Counted from the stretch's first letter, positions 38,745 to 48,138 are shown. The stretch: DNA of 64,000 bases from Polaribacter atrinae (GCF_038023995.1 NZ_CP150660.1:2850501-2914500); one strand, 5' to 3'. The notes: generated by a model not told the origin, from the letters alone. Program-made: numbers and translations.

Positions 38745-39902
38745 CTACTTTTTAAAACGTCTTCCTTTCCAGTTGTATTTAAAAAATAAAGATTTAAAAA
38801 TAACAAAAAGACTGAAAAAGGGATACAATAAGCTTGCAAAAAGGTACCATTTATAAAACCCTTTTTGCTGCTTAAAAAACTCAATTGTAGGCAAGAATAA
38901 AAACAAGTCAATAATTATTTTTAGCATAAAAGGAAAAAGTAACATTTCTAAGTTTCCATTTAATAAATAGTAAACAACAACAAAGTTGGTTAGTAAAACT
39001 AACAACCCAATTAATTTTACATTTAAAGAACCAAAATTACCTGTCTTTGCAGCCCATCTTGTTCTTTGATTAATTAAACCTCTCCATGTTTTTACAGGAA
39101 AAGTAGTAACAATTACTTCTTTAGATTTTAGATAAAAAACACTCTTTTTATCAGCATTTATAAATTTTTCAAACAGAAAAACATCATCTCCACTGGCAAT
39201 ATTGTTGTTTCCTTCAAAACCATTTAGTTTTAAAAAATTTTCCTTTTTGTACGCAAAGTTTGCACCATTGCATAAAAACGGAAAATCTATACCAAAACCA
39301 CCAATAGTAGTTCCTTGCATGCTCATAAAATCTAATAATTGAAACTGCTCTAAGAAATTGTTTTCAACGTTGTAATTAACTGGCGCAACTACCATTTTTG
39401 CGTTATTATTTTGAATAAAACTATCTAAGGTTTTTAGCCAGTTTTCTGGTAGAATACAATCTGCATCTGTGGTAACTATCCATTTGTTTTTTGCAATAGA
39501 AATAGCAGTAGTAATAGCGTCTTTTTTTGGTGAGTTAGAGGTTCTATTGTTTTTTATTATCCAAATGTCAGTTCTAGCGATTATACTTTTTTGAGAACTG
39601 GTATTGAGAACTTGTCCTTCTTTCGAAAAGGAAAAATCGTTAATAATATCTACCGAATTATCATCAGAAGCATCATCAACCAAAATAAATTCTACCAAAT
39701 CATTTGGGTAATTCAACTCAGCGATTGATTTTAATAAAAGAGGTAAGTTTTCAGCTTCATTTCTAAAAGGAATAATTACCGAAAATGAAGTTTTTTGTAG
39801 AGTTGCTGTTTCTTTAAATTCTAAAACCCTTTTAAACCCCAGTGCTAAAGAAATAATTAGAATAGCATAAAAAGTAAATGTGAAAATTAGCAACCAAATC
39901 AT
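38745..39902 (-). CDS. Family 2 glycosyltransferase, membrane-bound
   Basis: 385 aa. N-terminal helix (about 3-22), then the GT-A domain: FSVIIPFRNEAENLPLLLKS, EFILVDDASDDNS and VTTDADCILPENWL (DxD-type metal site). The acceptor-side motif appears as SGDDVFLFEKF, followed by the NQRTRWAAKTG segment (Q/R-xxRW). Three membrane helices lie at the C-terminus (about 295-375). This architecture matches processive or lipid-linked GT2 enzymes. Its ATG overlaps the stop of the upstream flippase-like gene (ATGA), so the two probably serve one pathway. Confidence 0.88.
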   Translation of the reverse strand: MIWLLIFTFTFYAILIISLALGFKRVLEFKETATLQKTSFSVIIPFRNEAENLPLLLKSIAELNYPNDLVEFILVDDASDDNSVDIINDFSFSKEGQVLNTSSQKSIIARTDIWIIKNNRTSNSPKKDAITTAISIAKNKWIVTTDADCILPENWLKTLDSFIQNNNAKMVVAPVNYNVENNFLEQFQLLDFMSMQGTTIGGFGIDFPFLCNGANFAYKKENFLKLNGFEGNNNIASGDDVFLFEKFINADKKSVFYLKSKEVIVTTFPVKTWRGLINQRTRWAAKTGNFGSLNVKLIGLLVLLTNFVVVYYLLNGNLEMLLFPFMLKIIIDLFLFLPTIEFFKQQKGFYKWYLFASLLYPFFSLFVIFKSLFFKYNWKGRRFKK

Positions 39903-40858
39903 TTTGTAAAATTAGGTTTAAAAGTTAACACAAAATAACAGCCAATAATTGCCGGTAACACAAAATTTAAAATCCACATTAAAGTGGTTGTAGATAGAAT
40001 AATAAGAGACGGCATATTAAAAAATGAAAATACCCAAATAGCTACAGAACCTTTTAAAATAACATCAAATAATGATAACATTGGTATTGTAGAGGCAATT
40101 AAATAAACGGAACTAATTGCCGAAATTGCATTAAAATATAAAATATCAACTTTAAAAATAAGTAATATAAAATAAAACTGATGCGAGAAAATGATAAAGC
40201 GTAGCATTGATAAAATAGCAACTTTTATATTTAATGGCAACGGAATTCTTTTTATAAAATTCCTTACTTTTTCAAATGAAAAGCCCTTAAAATTGATTCT
40301 TTTAAGTATAAAGAATAATACAGAAAATACAATAACCGCTATAAGTAAACCTTTTAAAATGAGAGGGAAATCAACTTTAATTTTATGGTTAAAAATAAAA
40401 TAACTGAAACCGATGCATCCCAAAAATAAGGTGATAAACATTTGATAAAAATTACCAACTAAATTTAAACCTACTATTTGTGTTCTGTGTTTTTTATTAA
40501 AATACATTGCTTTTGCTCCGTATTCTCCAATTCTATTGGGGGTAACTAAAGAAGTTGTTAAAGAAGAAAGTGATTGTTGTGAGGCTTCTATAAATGAAAT
40601 ATCTTTTACAAAACCGACTAAATATTTCCATTTTAAGATTTCTAAAAACCAATTGAAAACTGTAAAAACTGTTATAAAAAATATGTTTTCGATGGAGAAA
40701 AGATCATTTTCAATTAAATTTTTATAAAAGACAGTAAATTTTAACTGTTCGTTATCAACCAGTTTTGCATAAATAAAATATCCGCAACCAATTACAATCG
40801 ATAGTTTTATTATCAACCAAAAGAATTGTTTAGATTTGTATGAAAGCGAATTATACAT
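39899..40858 (-). CDS. Flippase-like membrane protein (LPG synthase/UPF0104 transmembrane family)
   Basis: 319 aa from ATG 40858 (a TTG at 40867 would add three residues). About eight membrane segments, with NWFLEILKWKYLV and SSLTTSLVTPNRIGEYGAKA, the latter matching the conserved TP-x-R-xGE-x-G motif of the lysylphosphatidylglycerol synthase transmembrane family. Members are integral membrane proteins linked to lipid or glycolipid handling. Coupled with a GT2 enzyme, suggesting synthesis of a surface glycolipid or polysaccharide. Confidence 0.82.
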   Translation of the reverse strand: MYNSLSYKSKQFFWLIIKLSIVIGCGYFIYAKLVDNEQLKFTVFYKNLIENDLFSIENIFFITVFTVFNWFLEILKWKYLVGFVKDISFIEASQQSLSSLTTSLVTPNRIGEYGAKAMYFNKKHRTQIVGLNLVGNFYQMFITLFLGCIGFSYFIFNHKIKVDFPLILKGLLIAVIVFSVLFFILKRINFKGFSFEKVRNFIKRIPLPLNIKVAILSMLRFIIFSHQFYFILLIFKVDILYFNAISAISSVYLIASTIPMLSLFDVILKGSVAIWVFSFFNMPSLIILSTTTLMWILNFVLPAIIGCYFVLTFKPNFTK

Positions 40859-40922
40859 GGTTTGCAAAGTAACAAATAATCATCAGTAAGTTTGATGATA
40901 AAAACAAAAACAATCTACCACT

Positions 40923-41477
40923 TTGGCGATAGAAAAAATCATTTTAGGTATTGACCCTGGAACCACAATTATGGGGTTCGGTTTGATAAAAGTTGTTGGT
41001 AAAAAGATGGAATTTATTCAAATGAATGAATTAATGTTGCAAAAATACGACGATCATTACCTGAAGTTAAAGCTTATTTTTGAACGAACGATTGAATTGA
41101 TTGATACGTATCATCCAGATGAAATAGCAATTGAAGCACCTTTTTTTGGGAAGAATGTACAATCGATGTTAAAGTTAGGTAGAGCGCAAGGAGTTGCGAT
41201 GGCTGCAGGTTTATCAAGAGAAATTCCGATTACAGAGTATTTGCCAAAGAAAATTAAAATGGCAGTTACCGGAAGCGGAAGTGCAAGTAAAGTGCAAGTA
41301 GCTTTGATGTTAAAATCTTTATTGAATTTAAAAACTTTACCTAAAAATTTAGATGCTACAGATGGTTTAGCTGCTGCAGTTTGTCACTTTTACAATTCAG
41401 GTATAGTTGTTGGTGGAAAAAACTATACAGGTTGGGCTAGTTTTGTAAAACAAAATGAAAAACGGGTTAAAAAATAA
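40923..41477 (+). CDS. ruvC: Holliday junction resolvase RuvC
   Basis: 184 aa. Starts at TTG 40923, the only codon giving the complete family N-terminus (MAIEKIILGIDPGTTIMGFG) with the first catalytic Asp. The second acidic site is in EIAIEAPFFGKNVQS, and the last in DATDGLAAAVCHF. Cleaves Holliday junctions made by RuvAB during recombination. Followed by a four-helix-bundle gene that separates it from hemW. Confidence 0.95.
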   Translation: MAIEKIILGIDPGTTIMGFGLIKVVGKKMEFIQMNELMLQKYDDHYLKLKLIFERTIELIDTYHPDEIAIEAPFFGKNVQSMLKLGRAQGVAMAAGLSREIPITEYLPKKIKMAVTGSGSASKVQVALMLKSLLNLKTLPKNLDATDGLAAAVCHFYNSGIVVGGKNYTGWASFVKQNEKRVKK

Positions 41478-41492
41478 ATTTTCAATGAACAT

Positions 41493-41513
41493 TTATCAGT
41501 AATCAATTATCAG
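41493..41513 (+). repeat. Left inverted repeat flanking the four-helix-bundle gene
   Basis: TTATCAGT followed by AATCAATTATCAG, immediately before the gene's ATG at 41519. It is complementary to the right repeat at 41882-41908: both share TTATCAGT at the outer end and ATCAATTATCA at the inner end; the right copy is 7 bp longer in the middle. Confidence 0.7.
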
Positions 41514-41518
41514 AAATA

Positions 41519-41884
41519 ATGAAATTACCCAATAATCCGTTACAGAATAAATCTTATGACCTTGCATTGTTAATTGTAAAACTTAGCAAGAAGTTAATGG
41601 CAGAAAAGAAAGAATACGTTTTGTCAAAACAGATATTAAGAAGCGGAACTTCAGTTGGAGCCAATATCGTTGAAGCTAACGGTGCTATTTCTAAGGCAGA
41701 TTTTTCTGCTAAAATGTCAATTGCTTATAAAGAATGTTTAGAAACAAAATATTGGTTACATTTATTAAAAGATAGTGACGATTTAGATCTTGTTGATTTT
41801 AATATTTTATTTGAAAAAGCTGATGAGATTGGGAGAATTCTTTTTTCAATTTTAAAGACGACTAGAATTAATAAGCAATCGTGA
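41519..41884 (+). CDS. Four-helix-bundle protein (23S rRNA intervening-sequence protein family)
   Basis: 121 aa, all-helical. The family signature is clear: ILRSGTSVGANIVEANGAIS, then SKADFSAKMSIAYKECLETK, YWLHLL. This family was first found in 23S rRNA intervening sequences and in Bacteroidota occurs as single genes between unrelated genes; biochemical function is unknown. The protein starts and ends exactly at the two flanking inverted repeats, and the gene interrupts ruvC and hemW. It looks like a compact insertion unit. Confidence 0.9.
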   Translation: MKLPNNPLQNKSYDLALLIVKLSKKLMAEKKEYVLSKQILRSGTSVGANIVEANGAISKADFSAKMSIAYKECLETKYWLHLLKDSDDLDLVDFNILFEKADEIGRILFSILKTTRINKQS

Positions 41885-41910
41885 TAATTGATAAAAGATA
41901 ACTGATAACT
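41882..41910 (+). repeat. Right inverted repeat flanking the four-helix-bundle gene
   Basis: Begins inside the stop codon with TGATAATTGAT and ends with ACTGATAA; contains a 7-bp tandem GATAACT-GATAACT (41897-41910). Complement of the left repeat at 41493-41513. Confidence 0.7.
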
Positions 41911-41916
41911 GAATTT

Positions 41917-43044
41917 ATGTCCGGAATTTATATACACATACCGTTTTGTAAACAAGCATGTTTTTATTGCGACTTTCATTTTTCTACTTCGTTAAAGAAG
42001 AAAGAAGATATGATTTTGTCTTTAATTAAAGAGATAGAAATTAGAAAAGACGAGTTAAAAAATACCATTATAGAAAGCATTTATTTTGGAGGAGGAACAC
42101 CATCTGTTTTAAATACGGAAGAAATTCAAACTTTAATTGATGCTGTTTATAAAAATCATACAGTAGTTGAGAATCCAGAAATTACGCTAGAGGCAAATCC
42201 TGATGATTTATCAGAAGAAAAAATTATAGAACTTTCTAAATCACCAATAAATAGACTGAGTATTGGTGTTCAATCTTTTTTTGAGAAAGATTTAAAACTG
42301 ATGAATCGTGCGCATAATTCATCCGAAGCAAAAAAATGTCTTGAAATAGCGACTCAATATTTTGATAATATTTCTGTCGATTTAATTTACGGAATTCCAG
42401 ATTGTACAAATGAGGAATGGAGAGAAAATATACAAACGGCGTTGAGTTTCGGAATTCCACATATATCTAGTTATGCCTTAACGGTAGAACCAAAAACGGC
42501 TTTAGACACTTTAATTAAAAAAGGTGAAATTAAAAATGTTGATGAAGAAAAAGCGCAAGAGCAATTTTATATTTTAATTGAAGAATTAAAGAAAGCCAAT
42601 TTTGTGCATTACGAATTATCAAACTTTGGTAAAGAAGGATTTTTTAGTCAAAATAATTCGTCTTATTGGTTGGGTAAATCTTATTTAGGTATTGGTCCTT
42701 CTGCACATTCGTTTGATGGAGTTCAAAGGAGTTGGAATGTTAGAAATAACACAAAGTATATTAAATCTATTCAAGAAAATAAACTTCCAATAGAAAGAGA
42801 AACATTAACCAAGATGGACGGTTATAATGAATATATTATGACGGGTTTAAGAACCATTTGGGGTGTTTCTTTTGATAAAATAGAAAAGGATTTTGGAGAG
42901 AAATATATAAAATATTTAGAAAAACAAGCTGAAAAATATTTGGAAAAAGAATTACTAATTCTTGAAAACCGAGTTTTAAAAACAACTCAAAAAGGGAAGT
43001 TTTTATCAGACGGAATTTCTTCAGATTTATTTATGGTTAACTAG
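41917..43044 (+). CDS. hemW: HemW-like radical SAM protein
   Basis: 375 aa radical SAM enzyme related to coproporphyrinogen III oxidase HemN, but of the HemW haem-chaperone type. The [4Fe-4S] motif is CKQACFYCDF: Cys-x3-Cys-x2-Cys followed by x-Phe, whereas true HemN has a fourth Cys. Other signatures: YFGGGTPSVLN, EANPDDL, RLSIGVQSF, ISVDLIYGIPDCTNEEW and LGIGPSAHSF. The HemW C-terminal domain is present. Upstream contact with ruvC is broken by the four-helix-bundle element. Confidence 0.92.
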   Translation: MSGIYIHIPFCKQACFYCDFHFSTSLKKKEDMILSLIKEIEIRKDELKNTIIESIYFGGGTPSVLNTEEIQTLIDAVYKNHTVVENPEITLEANPDDLSEEKIIELSKSPINRLSIGVQSFFEKDLKLMNRAHNSSEAKKCLEIATQYFDNISVDLIYGIPDCTNEEWRENIQTALSFGIPHISSYALTVEPKTALDTLIKKGEIKNVDEEKAQEQFYILIEELKKANFVHYELSNFGKEGFFSQNNSSYWLGKSYLGIGPSAHSFDGVQRSWNVRNNTKYIKSIQENKLPIERETLTKMDGYNEYIMTGLRTIWGVSFDKIEKDFGEKYIKYLEKQAEKYLEKELLILENRVLKTTQKGKFLSDGISSDLFMVN

Positions 43045-43117
43045 TTTTTTAGCTGTTAATTCTTGTTAAATATTAAGATTGAATACTGTTAAAATGCCCA
43101 AAACAAATTTAAAAACT

Positions 43118-43125
43118 TATATTTG
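43118..43125 (+). promoter_or_regulatory. -7 element of the cyclase-family gene
   Basis: TATATTTG, 46 bases before the ATG at 43172. No strong -33. Confidence 0.45.
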
Positions 43126-43171
43126 ATCTTGTGGTAAAAAACTAAAATTTACTAAAATAAGTACGGCAAAT

Positions 43172-43921
43172 ATGAAAGCGGTTATAGAGTATAATTCAAG
43201 AAAAATAGAAATAAATGTATCGGAACCTATAGATATTTCGATTCCTATAGATGTTACTAAAAAAAATATAAATGCTTGGGGAATTGAAGACCCTAAAATT
43301 GGGCCAGCATCTTTTGATGGTTACGAAGTTAGTGTGGCTAATGGCGCGGTTGTAAATTTTAATAATATTCAATTCAACCCGCATTCACATATTACCCATA
43401 CCGAGTGTGTTGGTCATATTACAAAAGAAGTACACTCTGTAAATCAAAATTTAAAACATTATTTCTTTTTAGCTGAATTGGTAACCGTGGCTCCTGAAAA
43501 AATAGGAAATGATTTTGTAATTTCTGAAAAACAGTTAAAAACAGCATTAAAAAATAAAAAGAGAGATGCCATTGTAATAAGAACTTTACCAAATTTATCT
43601 GACAAAAAAGAAACCAGATACTTTAATACAAATCCTGCTTATTTATCTAATGAAGCGTCTAGTTATTTAGTAGAAAAAGGAATTAAACACTTATTGATAG
43701 ATTTACCTTCTGTAGATAAAGAAAAAGATGGCGGAAAATTAGAAGTTCACAATATTTTCTGGAATACTTCTGGTGATTTAAGAATGAATGCTACTATTAC
43801 AGAGTTTATATTTGTGCCAAATGATGTGGATGACGGTGAATATTTATTAAACTTAATGATTGCACCATTCGAAAATGATGCAACACCTAGTAAGCCTATT
43901 TTATATAAAATTATAAAGTAG
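43172..43921 (+). CDS. Cyclase-family (kynurenine formamidase-like) metal hydrolase
   Basis: 249 aa. The metal-binding core is NPHSHITHTECVGHITKE, which corresponds to the HxxTHxExxxH-type pattern of the cyclase/arylformamidase family. RDAIVIRTLP and GIKHLLIDLPSVDKEKDGGK are further family segments, with HNIFWN near the end contributing a His. No signal peptide. The substrate is unknown; family members hydrolyse amides or lactones. Followed after 28 bp by a small membrane protein gene. Confidence 0.85.
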   Translation: MKAVIEYNSRKIEINVSEPIDISIPIDVTKKNINAWGIEDPKIGPASFDGYEVSVANGAVVNFNNIQFNPHSHITHTECVGHITKEVHSVNQNLKHYFFLAELVTVAPEKIGNDFVISEKQLKTALKNKKRDAIVIRTLPNLSDKKETRYFNTNPAYLSNEASSYLVEKGIKHLLIDLPSVDKEKDGGKLEVHNIFWNTSGDLRMNATITEFIFVPNDVDDGEYLLNLMIAPFENDATPSKPILYKIIK

Positions 43922-43949
43922 ATTTAGCAAAAAACAGCGATGTTATTAG

Positions 43950-44195
43950 ATGAAAAAAGTTAATTTAAAACTTTTTAAGGTTTTAGGATTATCTGTGTTG
44001 TCTTTTGTTTTTTATTTTGTGATATCGAATTCTGACAAGATAAATTCTATTATAAATACACTGCTAAAAAGTAATTCTAGCAAAGGATTTGGAGTTTATA
44101 TAGTCATTTATTTGGTGAAATGGTTTTTGTTGATTTTCGGTGTAATATCTTTAATTGTAGTTATTTCTAGATTTTTTATTAAAAAAGAGCATTAA
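43950..44195 (+). CDS. Small two-span membrane protein
   Basis: 81 aa with two membrane helices, LFKVLGLSVLSFVFYFVI and VKWFLLIFGVISLIVVI, and a Ser/Asn/Lys-rich loop between them. No recognised family. Its TAA and the convergent corA stop share the palindrome TTAA (44192-44195), leaving no intergenic space. Confidence 0.6.
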   Translation: MKKVNLKLFKVLGLSVLSFVFYFVISNSDKINSIINTLLKSNSSKGFGVYIVIYLVKWFLLIFGVISLIVVISRFFIKKEH

Positions 44196-45175
44196 AACCA
44201 CTTTTTACGTTTAAAATACCAAACTGAAACTATGGTTACTAATGCCATAACGCCAAGTAGAATAAAATAACCGTATTTATATTTTAATTCAGGAATATTT
44301 TCAAAGTTCATTCCGTAAATTCCTGCTAAGAAAGTTAAAGGTATAAATATAACAGACAAAATAGTAAGTGTTTTCATTACCTCATTTAAACGGTGCCCTT
44401 GAATACTAAAAATAAGGTTTATTTTACTCTCTAATTCTTGTAATTCAAAATCTATATTAGACACTAAGTTGTTTGTTTGCTCTTTTAATTCATTAAAGTA
44501 TTTTATATTAAAATCTTTAATTTCTACCTTTTCTAATTTTATAATAGTGTCTCTTAAACTTAACGTTGCTTTCTTAAAGTTAAATAATTCTTGTTTTCTT
44601 TTTTCTACTAAAGAGGTAAACTCTGGTGTTGGTTTTATATGTGTAGAATTTAGTTTATCTGCACTTAAATCGGCATTAACTTCATAAGTGTTTTGGTAAT
44701 TATCAATTATAGATTCTAGAATCAAATACAGTAAATAATCTGTTTTTTTCTTTCTAACAATGCCTTTATTACCTTCTAAACGCTCACGGATCCAACCAAA
44801 ATAATCTCCAGATTTTTCTTGAATAGACCATAAAAAATCAGAAGAAACAACAAAAATCATTTGTTCAGAATCTAATTTCTGACTTTGGGTAATTAAAACC
44901 CTGGTAGTTACAAATAGTAAATTATCTAATAAAATTACTTTGTTCGGGTGCTCTTCATCCCCTAATAATTTTATTAAAAAATCGTCTAATTTATTCTGAT
45001 GAATTACTTTTTTATAGGCATCATGAAACTGTATTCCATACGTGTTTAACCATTTAGTGCTAGCCGAATTTTCCGAAAACACAATCTCAGAAATTGCATT
45101 GTAGGTTGTTTTTTCGTAGTTCTTTGCAGAATAACTAATTATAGAGGTGTTGTCTAAAAAATCATTTTCAGTCAT
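44192..45175 (-). CDS. corA: CorA-family magnesium/divalent cation transporter
   Basis: 327 aa. A large N-terminal cytoplasmic domain (about 1-265) is followed by two C-terminal membrane helices with the diagnostic selectivity motif YGMN in LAGIYGMNFENIPE and the basic ending FKRKKW. The long helix before TM1 contains VEKRKQELFNFKKATLSLRD. Length and motif are standard for CorA channels. The mmcQ-like gene is divergent. Confidence 0.95.
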   Translation of the reverse strand: MTENDFLDNTSIISYSAKNYEKTTYNAISEIVFSENSASTKWLNTYGIQFHDAYKKVIHQNKLDDFLIKLLGDEEHPNKVILLDNLLFVTTRVLITQSQKLDSEQMIFVVSSDFLWSIQEKSGDYFGWIRERLEGNKGIVRKKKTDYLLYLILESIIDNYQNTYEVNADLSADKLNSTHIKPTPEFTSLVEKRKQELFNFKKATLSLRDTIIKLEKVEIKDFNIKYFNELKEQTNNLVSNIDFELQELESKINLIFSIQGHRLNEVMKTLTILSVIFIPLTFLAGIYGMNFENIPELKYKYGYFILLGVMALVTIVSVWYFKRKKWF

Positions 45176-45185
45176 AAAAAAATTG

Positions 45186-45193
45186 TAAATTTG
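45186..45193 (+). promoter_or_regulatory. -7 element of the MmcQ-like operon
   Basis: TAAATTTG in the corA/mmcQ divergent region, 57 bases before the ATG at 45251. Confidence 0.4.
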
Positions 45194-45250
45194 GTTTATA
45201 AAGATACTTTTTAAATTGTAATAAAAAAGATTATTTTAATAACTAAACGG

Positions 45251-45619
45251 ATGCACATAGAACAATTGAGAGATTTTTGTATTTCTAAAAAAGGGGTAAC
45301 AGAACATTTTCCTTTTGATGATGTAACGTTAGTTTTTAAAGTGATGGATAAAATGTTTTTATTAACAGGTTTAACTTCTTGGGAAAAAGGCGATCCTAAA
45401 GTCAACCTAAAATGCAACCCAGAAAAAGCAATTGCATTAAGAGAAGATTTTGAGGGCATTACAGCAGGGTATCATATGAGTAAAAAACATTGGAACACTG
45501 TTTTACTCAATTCGAGTGATATTTCAGACGATTTAGCAAAAGAACTCATTAATCATTCTTATGATTTGGTTGTGCAAGGTCTATCAAAAAAGCTCCAAAA
45601 AGAATTAGAAGAATTGTAG
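45251..45619 (+). CDS. MmcQ/YjbR-family protein
   Basis: 122 aa. Matches the YjbR fold family: LRDFCISKKGVTEHFPFDDV, KVMDKMFLLTGL, KCNPEKAIALREDFEGITAG and the closing motif GYHMSKKHWNTVLL, SYDLVVQGLSKK. Proposed DNA-binding from structural similarity to the CyaY-like fold; the real function is not settled. First of three closely spaced genes. Confidence 0.88.
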   Translation: MHIEQLRDFCISKKGVTEHFPFDDVTLVFKVMDKMFLLTGLTSWEKGDPKVNLKCNPEKAIALREDFEGITAGYHMSKKHWNTVLLNSSDISDDLAKELINHSYDLVVQGLSKKLQKELEEL

Positions 45620-45628
45620 ATTTCTAAA

Positions 45629-45901
45629 ATGATAAAAATTAAGAAAGAAGAGATTGTAAAAAAGCATTGCTATACAAAGTTGGTTTACGAAAGGATAAAC
45701 AAGAAATTGAAAACCAATTTTTCTACTGATGAAAGCCAAATACTGATTAAAAAAATATTAGAAGAAACCACTTTAGAAAACTATATTAAAAAAGGAAAGA
45801 ATTTTTATATTTCTAATAAGCAACATGCAATTAGAGTTACTGTTAATTCGAATACTTTTAGAGTGATAACAGTAGATAGAATTACAAATAAACTTAGATA
45901 A
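45629..45901 (+). CDS. DUF3781-type small protein
   Basis: 90 aa, basic and soluble. Characteristic segments: CYTKLVYERINKKLKTNFST, then KKGKNFYISNKQHAIRVTVN and FRVITVDRI. I recognise the DUF3781 pattern; no function is known. It lies 9 bp after the MmcQ-like gene and 8 bp before the folate ligase gene, so it is operonic. MmcQ and DUF3781 proteins occur together elsewhere in my recollection, but this was not checked. Confidence 0.75.
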   Translation: MIKIKKEEIVKKHCYTKLVYERINKKLKTNFSTDESQILIKKILEETTLENYIKKGKNFYISNKQHAIRVTVNSNTFRVITVDRITNKLR

Positions 45902-45909
45902 TTTGTAAA

Positions 45910-46458
45910 ATGAAAAAGCAAGAACTTAGAAAAATTTACAAGCAAAAACGTGCCGACTTAACCCTAGATGAAATTTTAGCATTTCAAGAAAATATCTATG
46001 AACAAATTTATGATTTAGATACTTCTGGCGTTAAAAATGTGCATTTGTTTCTGTCGCTAACTAAGTTTAAAGAAATAGATACGCAGCCAATTATTAATTT
46101 TTTTAGAAAACGACATAAAAAAATTGTAGTAAGTACCTGTAATTTCAAAGACAATACACTTTCTCATTTCTATTTAGAAGAAGATACCGTTTTAGAATTG
46201 AATAAATTTGGAGTTCCAGAACCTGTAAATGCAGTACCAGTTGATGAAAAAGAGCTAGATCTTATTTTTGTTCCGCTTTTAATATCCGATGAATTAAATT
46301 ACAGAGTTGGTTACGGAAAAGGGTTTTACGATCGGTTTTTATCAAAATGTACAGAAGAAGCACAATTTATTGGTTTAAACTTTTTTAAACCTATTTATCA
46401 AATTGAAGATTCAGATGAATTTGATATTCCTTTACACCAAGTAATCTATCCCAAATAA
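45910..46458 (+). CDS. 5-formyltetrahydrofolate cyclo-ligase
   Basis: 182 aa. Converts 5-formyl-THF to 5,10-methenyl-THF with ATP in the one-carbon pool. The N-terminal basic helix reads KKQELRKIYKQKRADLT, and the nucleotide/folate motif is VGYGKGFYDRFLSKC. LDLIFVPLL and the C-terminal IPLHQVIYP are typical. It starts 8 bp after the DUF3781 gene; adenine deaminase follows with its own -7 element. Confidence 0.92.
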   Translation: MKKQELRKIYKQKRADLTLDEILAFQENIYEQIYDLDTSGVKNVHLFLSLTKFKEIDTQPIINFFRKRHKKIVVSTCNFKDNTLSHFYLEEDTVLELNKFGVPEPVNAVPVDEKELDLIFVPLLISDELNYRVGYGKGFYDRFLSKCTEEAQFIGLNFFKPIYQIEDSDEFDIPLHQVIYPK

Positions 46459-46483
46459 ACTTTAAGACACCTATTATTCTTTG

Positions 46484-46491
46484 TAAATTTG
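46484..46491 (+). promoter_or_regulatory. -7 element of ade
   Basis: TAAATTTG, 19 bases before the ade ATG. Confidence 0.5.
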
Positions 46492-46510
46492 CTTTAGAAA
46501 CAGAAAGCAA

Positions 46511-48133
46511 ATGATTGTACAAGGAAATATTGTAGACATACAAAACAAACGAATTTACAAAGGAGAAGTAGAGGTTATCAACGGAAAAATTTCTTCTATT
46601 AAAGAAGTAAATCACCACCAAGAAAATTACATTCTACCTGGTTTTATAGATGCGCATATCCATATAGAAAGCTCTATGTTGGTGCCATCTGAGTTTGCTA
46701 AAATTGCTGTAAAACACGGTACCGTTGCAACTGTTTCCGATCCGCATGAAATTGCCAATGTTTTAGGCGTAAAAGGTGTGGATTTTATGATTGAAAACGG
46801 AAAGAAAGTTCCGTTAAAATTCAATTTTGGAGCACCAAGTTGTGTGCCTGCAACTTCTTTTGAAAGTGCTGGTGCAATTATAGATGCAGAAGATATTAAA
46901 TTGATGATGGAAAACCCAGACATTAAATATTTGGCAGAAATGATGAATTATCCTGGTGTTTTGTTTGATGATGCTGAGGTTTTAAAGAAAATTCAACATG
47001 CTAAAAACAATAACAAACCAATTGATGGTCACGCTCCAGGTTTAAGAGGAGATGATGCAACCAAATATATTGCAGCCGGAATTTCTACAGATCACGAGTG
47101 TTTTTCTTATGATGAAGCTTTAGAAAAGCTACAAAAAGGAATGAAGGTTATTATTAGAGAAGGTTCTGCAGCCAAAAACTTCGAAGCTTTAATAGATTTA
47201 TTACCAACACATTTCGAAAACATGATGTTTTGTTCGGATGATAAACATCCAGATGATTTATTGTTAGGTCATATCAATCAACTTTGTGAAAGAGCCGTTG
47301 CCAAAGGAATCGATGTTTTTAAAGTATTGCAAGCAGCGTGTATCAACCCTATAAAACATTATAATTTAGATGTTGGTTTCTTACAAAAAGGAGATGATGC
47401 CGATTTTATTTTGGTAGATAGTTTAGAAAAATTCAATGTTTTAGAGACTTATATTAATGGAGAATTGGTTGCTAAAAACGGAGAGTCTTTTGTAGAATCT
47501 GTTCCTTTTGAAGTTTTAAATAACTTTAATACAGATAAAAAAGAAGTATCAGAGTTTAGGTTTGATTCATCTTCAGAAAAAATTAGAGTTATTGAAGCTT
47601 TAGATGGCGAATTAGTAACCAACCAAATAGAAGCAGCTTCTTTAATTGTTGATGGAAATTTAATTTCAAATACAAAAACAGATGTTTTAAAAATGACGGT
47701 TGTAAATCGTTATAAAAATGATACGCCTGCAATTGCATTCATCAAAAACTTCGGATTGAAAGAAGGTGCAATAGCAAGTTCTGTTGGGCACGATTCTCAT
47801 AATATTATTGCCGTTGGAGTTTCTGATGAAGATATATGTAGAGCCGTAAATCTTATTATAGAAAATAGAGGAGGAGTTTGTGCTGTAAATGCAACGGAAG
47901 AAAAAATAGTTTCGTTACCAGTTGCCGGAATCATGTCTGATAAGTCTGCTGAGGTTATAGGGGAATCTTATGCAGCCTTAGATACAATGGCTAAACAAAT
48001 GGGTAGTAAATTAAGAGCACCTTATATGAGTTTATCTTTTATGGCGTTATTAGTCATTCCGTCTTTAAAATTATCCGACAAAGGTTTGTTTGATGGAACT
48101 TCTTTTAAATTTACTTCTTTAGAAATAGAGTAA
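46511..48133 (+). CDS. ade: Adenine deaminase
   Basis: Metal-dependent conversion of adenine to hypoxanthine and ammonia (purine salvage). 540 aa. N-terminal metal site in [37 protein letters not shown]; central [10 protein letters not shown] and [12 protein letters not shown]; then [20 protein letters not shown]. The C-terminal composite domain includes [20 protein letters not shown] and [11 protein letters not shown]. All elements of the bacterial Ade family are present and the length is normal. Confidence 0.95.
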   Translation: MIVQGNIVDIQNKRIYKGEVEVINGKISSIKEVNHHQENYILPGFIDAHIHIESSMLVPSEFAKIAVKHGTVATVSDPHEIANVLGVKGVDFMIENGKKVPLKFNFGAPSCVPATSFESAGAIIDAEDIKLMMENPDIKYLAEMMNYPGVLFDDAEVLKKIQHAKNNNKPIDGHAPGLRGDDATKYIAAGISTDHECFSYDEALEKLQKGMKVIIREGSAAKNFEALIDLLPTHFENMMFCSDDKHPDDLLLGHINQLCERAVAKGIDVFKVLQAACINPIKHYNLDVGFLQKGDDADFILVDSLEKFNVLETYINGELVAKNGESFVESVPFEVLNNFNTDKKEVSEFRFDSSSEKIRVIEALDGELVTNQIEAASLIVDGNLISNTKTDVLKMTVVNRYKNDTPAIAFIKNFGLKEGAIASSVGHDSHNIIAVGVSDEDICRAVNLIIENRGGVCAVNATEEKIVSLPVAGIMSDKSAEVIGESYAALDTMAKQMGSKLRAPYMSLSFMALLVIPSLKLSDKGLFDGTSFKFTSLEIE

Positions 48134-48138
48134 TGAAC

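Noticed and set aside
41519..41884. Four-helix-bundle gene as sign of an rRNA intervening sequence
   Set aside because: There is no 23S rRNA here; the neighbours are ruvC and hemW.
46627..46923. 98-codon minus-strand frame inside ade
   Set aside because: Antisense of conserved metal-site coding sequence; no independent support.
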